Below are positions 12,707 through 14,495 of a stretch of 14,495 nt of DNA, one piece after another. A program made the position numbers and the translations under genes. The notes beneath the pieces were generated by a model. It was not told the origin of the DNA and did no database searches. It saw nothing but the letters and a program-made list of their open reading frames with translations. Source of the stretch: Promethearchaeota archaeon (GTDB lineage Archaea > Asgardarchaeota > Lokiarchaeia > Sigynarchaeales > SOKP01); contig JAHLWJ010000098.1 in NCBI GenBank assembly GCA_019057975.1, forward strand, positions 1-14,495, written 5' to 3'. Every line of letters starts with the position of its first letter. Position 1 is the first letter of the stretch.

Positions 12707-14401
12707 ATGAAAGATTATTCAAACTGGGAGCCCGTATTAGATTTTGAAAATGAGTCTCCTTATATTGAAAACCCAAATCGTCCTTGGTTGCAGTTTCGAC
12801 CAGATAATGTGCCAAAATCAATTAAATTTGAACCAATACCTGTACATGAATTTATTAAAAAAGGAGCTGGACAATTCCCTAATAATGTATGTGTTTACCA
12901 TAAACCATCAGATAAAAAATATACATATAGAGAATTAATATATACAGCAGATAAAATAGCAAATGCTTTATACGATGCTGGTATTAAAAAAGGAGATGCT
13001 GTTGGAGTTATGTCAAGTAATTGTCCAGAATTCTTATTTTGTTGTTTAGGTATCATGGAAACAGGCGCTGCTGTTGCCCCTATCAATTCCCTTCTTAAAG
13101 AAGCTGATGTGGCTCATATAATTAGAGACGCTGGAAATATTAATACTGTCTTTATCCATAAAAATCAATATAGAGTAATAAAAAGAGTTAGAAAACAAGT
13201 AGAATTAGAGAATGTAATTTTAATTGGTACTGAAGAAGGAAAAGAAGGTACAATTACCTTAACAGATTTCATTAATGGCAAATCACCAAAACCTCCAGAT
13301 GTCGATTTCGATCCAGTTAATGATGTTGCAGCATTATTGTATACTGGAGGTACAACAGGCTTACCTAAAGGAGTAATGCTAACACACAATAATTTAGTAG
13401 CAGATGCTCTCTCAACATTATTTGTAGGTGGTCAACCTGAAGAAGATGAACCTAGTGCTTATGGTGTTGGTGTGAATTTGTCAATTCTGCCCTTGTGTCA
13501 TTCTTTTGGCTTTGAAGTCGTCATTATTGCCATGCATCTTGCCGCAATGTTAGTAATGTTTGCTTCATTTAATGCATCTGAGGTTTTAGAAGCAATCGAA
13601 TATTATAAAGTGTCTGGTTTTGTTGGTGTTCCTGTTATGTACCAAATGTTAGTTAACTCACCTGACTTTACAGAACGAGATTTATCTAGTCTTGAGAGCG
13701 CTGGTGCCGGATCAGCAGCACTTCCCCCAGAAATTTCTAAAAAATGGGAAGAGGTAACAGGAGTAAAAGTTGGACAAGGTTTTGGACTTACTGAAACATC
13801 ACCTATAACACATACTGCGGCTTCTTGGATGCCAGAGACAAGGTCTGAAAGTATTGGTGTACCAATAATCGATACTGATGCTAAAATTGTAAATCCTGAA
13901 ACTTTAGAGGAACTTCCAATAGGGGATATCGGTGAATTACTCATTAAAGGTCCTCAGGTAATGAAAGGATACTGGAAAAATCCTGAAGAAACAGAAAAAA
14001 CAATTATAAAGGGATGGTTAAGAACTGGTGATCTTGCAAGAATTGATGAACAAGGTTATTTCTATATTGAAGGACGTACAAAAGATATGATAAAATATAA
14101 AGGGTATAAAGTCATGCCTCGAGAAGTTGAGGAGAAACTATACGAACACCCTGCTGTTTTAGAGGTAGGAGTTGTTCCTGCTCCTGATCCGAATATTGGT
14201 GAAACAATAAAAGCTTATATTGCACTAAAACCAGAATATAAAGATAAGATAACAGAGCGGGATATAATTGATTGGGCTAAAGAGAAGATGGCGGCATATA
14301 AATATCCCCGGCATGTTGAATTTATAAATGTTTTACCACGTACTGCTGTTGGTAAGATATTTAGAAGAAAGTTAAAGGAACGAGCCTTTAAAGAGGAATA
14401 A
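12707..14401 (+). CDS. AMP-forming acyl-CoA synthetase (fatty acid/aryl acid-CoA ligase family)
   Basis: 564 residues from the ATG at 12707, chosen over an in-frame TTG at 12695 because ATG is the usual start and the extra residues (VIN) match no family feature. All adenylation motifs are present: the phosphate loop YTGGTTGLPKG (212-222), GFGLTETSP (358-366), GWLRTGDLARID (435-447), the hinge and CoA-binding block GRTKDMIKYKGYKV (456-469), and the C-terminal catalytic Lys550 in RTAVGKIFRRKL. The enzyme forms an acyl-AMP and then an acyl-CoA, the entry step for catabolism of a free acid. Length and motifs suit medium/long-chain fatty acid or 4-coumarate-type ligases; the acid-binding pocket cannot be assigned by eye. 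Cytosolic, no signal peptide; the hydrophobic AMHLAAMLVMFASF (275-288) is a core helix and strand, not a membrane anchor. No strong ribosome site. It is followed by a T-rich terminator. Confidence 0.92.
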   Translation: MKDYSNWEPVLDFENESPYIENPNRPWLQFRPDNVPKSIKFEPIPVHEFIKKGAGQFPNNVCVYHKPSDKKYTYRELIYTADKIANALYDAGIKKGDAVGVMSSNCPEFLFCCLGIMETGAAVAPINSLLKEADVAHIIRDAGNINTVFIHKNQYRVIKRVRKQVELENVILIGTEEGKEGTITLTDFINGKSPKPPDVDFDPVNDVAALLYTGGTTGLPKGVMLTHNNLVADALSTLFVGGQPEEDEPSAYGVGVNLSILPLCHSFGFEVVIIAMHLAAMLVMFASFNASEVLEAIEYYKVSGFVGVPVMYQMLVNSPDFTERDLSSLESAGAGSAALPPEISKKWEEVTGVKVGQGFGLTETSPITHTAASWMPETRSESIGVPIIDTDAKIVNPETLEELPIGDIGELLIKGPQVMKGYWKNPEETEKTIIKGWLRTGDLARIDEQGYFYIEGRTKDMIKYKGYKVMPREVEEKLYEHPAVLEVGVVPAPDPNIGETIKAYIALKPEYKDKITERDIIDWAKEKMAAYKYPRHVEFINVLPRTAVGKIFRRKLKERAFKEE

Positions 14402-14440
14402 ACCTTAATTTTATTTTTTTTATTTTTATTTTAATTATTA
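14402..14440 (+). terminator. T-rich terminator after the acyl-CoA synthetase
   Basis: After the TAA at 14401 the plus strand is an almost pure run of T and A with several T-blocks (the longest eight T near 14414), typical of archaeal transcription termination. No stem is needed or seen. The last 50 bases of the window are less AT-biased and may begin another gene, but too little is present to tell. Confidence 0.5.
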
Positions 14441-14495
14441 TTGAAATCAAAGACGCTAGACATGCTGTTACAATTGAGAAACCAACAGAATTTAA

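Noticed and set aside
14441..14495. Possible start of a next gene at the right edge
   Set aside because: Two frames stay open for the last 15-18 codons, but there is no convincing start codon or motif and too little sequence to choose.

Overview
This AT-rich window (roughly one third G+C by eye) holds 14 protein genes and one gene tail, almost all for acyl-CoA metabolism. The host looks archaeal. Short leaders sit beside TATA-like boxes, a few genes have GGTGA- or AAAGGAG-type ribosome sites and others have none, transcription units end in T-tracts, and a DUF35 zinc-ribbon protein is coupled to a thiolase. A catabolic archaeon such as an Asgard lineage would fit, but no rRNA or marker gene is present to prove it. 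I see no tRNA, rRNA, CRISPR array or insertion sequence, and no gene-free stretch longer than about 230 bases.

Layout. Positions 1-404 (+) are the tail of a crotonase-fold enzyme cut by the window edge. Positions 487-1710 (+) encode an alpha-methylacyl-CoA racemase-type enzyme of the CaiB/BaiF family. From 1751 to 7305 everything is on the minus strand. In transcription order this block holds a conventional enoyl-CoA hydratase (7305-6511), a DUF35 protein coupled to an SCP-x-type thiolase (6341-4730), and three tandem paralogous crotonases with an altered oxyanion loop (4600-1751). A metallo-beta-lactamase-fold protein (7482-8528, +) then converges on a short-chain dehydrogenase (SDR, 9364-8525, -). 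A zinc-type alcohol dehydrogenase (9512-10531, +) converges on two more SDRs (11447-10575 and 12479-11574, -). Positions 12707-14401 (+) encode an AMP-forming acyl-CoA synthetase.

How they may work together. The ligase would activate a carboxylic acid, the racemase would invert the 2-methyl stereocentre, the crotonases would hydrate enoyl-CoAs, SDRs or the alcohol dehydrogenase would oxidise hydroxy intermediates, and the thiolase-DUF35 pair would cleave 3-ketoacyl-CoA. Racemase plus SCP-x-type thiolase is the hallmark of 2-methyl-branched chain oxidation (pristanate or sterol side chain in animals). In an archaeon the obvious branched substrate would be isoprenoid lipid chains. That substrate is an inference. 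No acyl-CoA dehydrogenase lies in the window.

Most notable observations: (1) the enoyl-CoA hydratase at 6511-7305 stops at an in-frame TGA exactly where the family has a conserved glycine, and the missing family-typical C-terminal tail continues in frame to a TAG at 6463. (2) An orphan SDR C-terminal tail lies at 11451-11561, homologous to the end of the SDR just upstream, a likely remnant of a lost tandem copy. (3) A nearly identical 31-bp element with a 14-bp AT palindrome lies upstream of two of the three tandem crotonases.
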